Part shown: piece by piece, positions 5,236 through 5,588 of the stretch
How positions within the stretch are numbered: the stretch's first letter is position 1
How the letters are laid out: each line of letters starts with the position of its first letter
DNA from: Acidobacteriota bacterium
GTDB lineage: Bacteria > Acidobacteriota > Terriglobia > Bryobacterales > JACQDG01
DNA length: 5,588 nucleotides
Direction: 5' to 3'
Assembly (NCBI GenBank): GCA_016201185.1
Contig: JACQDG010000007.1
Span: 1 to 5,588 of the forward strand
Notes under the pieces: model-generated
The model's input: the letters and a program-made list of their open reading frames with translations, nothing else
Databases searched by the model: none
Told to the model about the DNA's origin: nothing
Position numbers and translations under genes: made by a program

Positions 5236-5588
5236 ATGCCGTCGAATGATCTTGCCATCAGAGCTGCGTTGCGAGGGGTGGCTACCCAATCCAGGTCCTT
5301 GGCCGCGCGTTTGACGGTCTGGTATGCCGGCTCGGGTCTCGCCCTGGTCTTGATCACCACGGGATTCATGTATTGGTTGTTGATAACGAATCTGGGCGCT
5401 GAGGATGATCATTTTCTCGCGGACAAGGTCCACATCCTGCGCCATTTGCTCCGCGACCGGCCGGAAGATGCTGCCAAGCTGAAGTACGAAACGGAAAGGG
5501 AATGGGCCGTGAGCCGATACATGCAAGTCTCCGTGCGGATTCTCGATGAAGCCGGGCGGACAGAGGTCGAGACGCCGGGCATGGACCG
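5236..5588 (+). CDS. Second CusS-like sensor histidine kinase, N-terminal part (runs off edge)
   Basis: The first 117 codons of a membrane sensor kinase paralogous to the one just upstream. From SLAARLT (residue 21) it aligns without gaps over 97 residues to the first kinase (residues 22-118), with 44 identities by hand count. Identity is densest in TM1 (SLAARLTVWYAGSG through TGFMYW) and lower in the periplasmic part, suggesting a different or drifting signal. TM1 covers about residues 28-50. The phosphotransfer and ATPase domains would lie beyond the window, so activity cannot be judged. Start: ATG at 5236 gives an N-terminus within one residue of the first kinase's length, but no good Shine-Dalgarno precedes it. 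In-frame ATG 5206, GTG 5191 and TTG 5173 are alternatives, since the frame is open right back to the first kinase's stop. No response regulator lies between the two kinases. Confidence 0.85.
   Translation, partial: MPSNDLAIRAALRGVATQSRSLAARLTVWYAGSGLALVLITTGFMYWLLITNLGAEDDHFLADKVHILRHLLRDRPEDAAKLKYETEREWAVSRYMQVSVRILDEAGRTEVETPGMD

Noticed and set aside
5487..5499. The 13-mer CGAAACGGAAAGG, also present at 51-63
   Set aside because: One copy is inside the second kinase's coding sequence and flanking bases do not match. A single 13-base match in a window of this size can occur by chance.

Overview
The window is GC-rich and coding-dense, with the codon bias of a high-GC Gram-negative-type bacterium. 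The protein families (paired MacB-type ABC permeases of about 420 residues, and a heavy-metal-type OmpR/CusR-CusS two-component pair) would fit Acidobacteriota or a similar environmental phylum. This is an inference from style only; there is no rRNA or other marker to fix the taxon.

Layout: bases 1-339 contain no convincing gene but hold three GC-rich inverted repeats, two of them elaborate. Bases 340-2861, minus strand, hold two tandem paralogous ABC permease genes of the MacB/FtsX type, transcribed leftward and separated by 8 nt. Bases 2862-3014 are a divergent promoter region. Bases 3015-5133, plus strand, hold a response regulator and an overlapping sensor histidine kinase of the CusR/CusS heavy-metal family. 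After a 102-nt gap, bases 5236-5588 hold the start of a second sensor kinase, cut by the window edge. It aligns without gaps to the first kinase over 97 residues (44 identical by hand count), so it is a tandem paralogue.

Working model: the two-component system senses an envelope or metal/toxin stress and may control the divergent permeases, which would act in efflux or in moving envelope substrates. Neither an ATPase nor a periplasmic adaptor gene is visible, so the permeases either use one encoded elsewhere or lie upstream of one beyond the left edge.

The most unusual points are the likely CTG start of the response regulator, a shared promoter-like block in front of the response regulator and of the second kinase, and the second kinase itself, which follows the first without a response regulator between them. 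No clearly new biological system is visible; the gene families are known.
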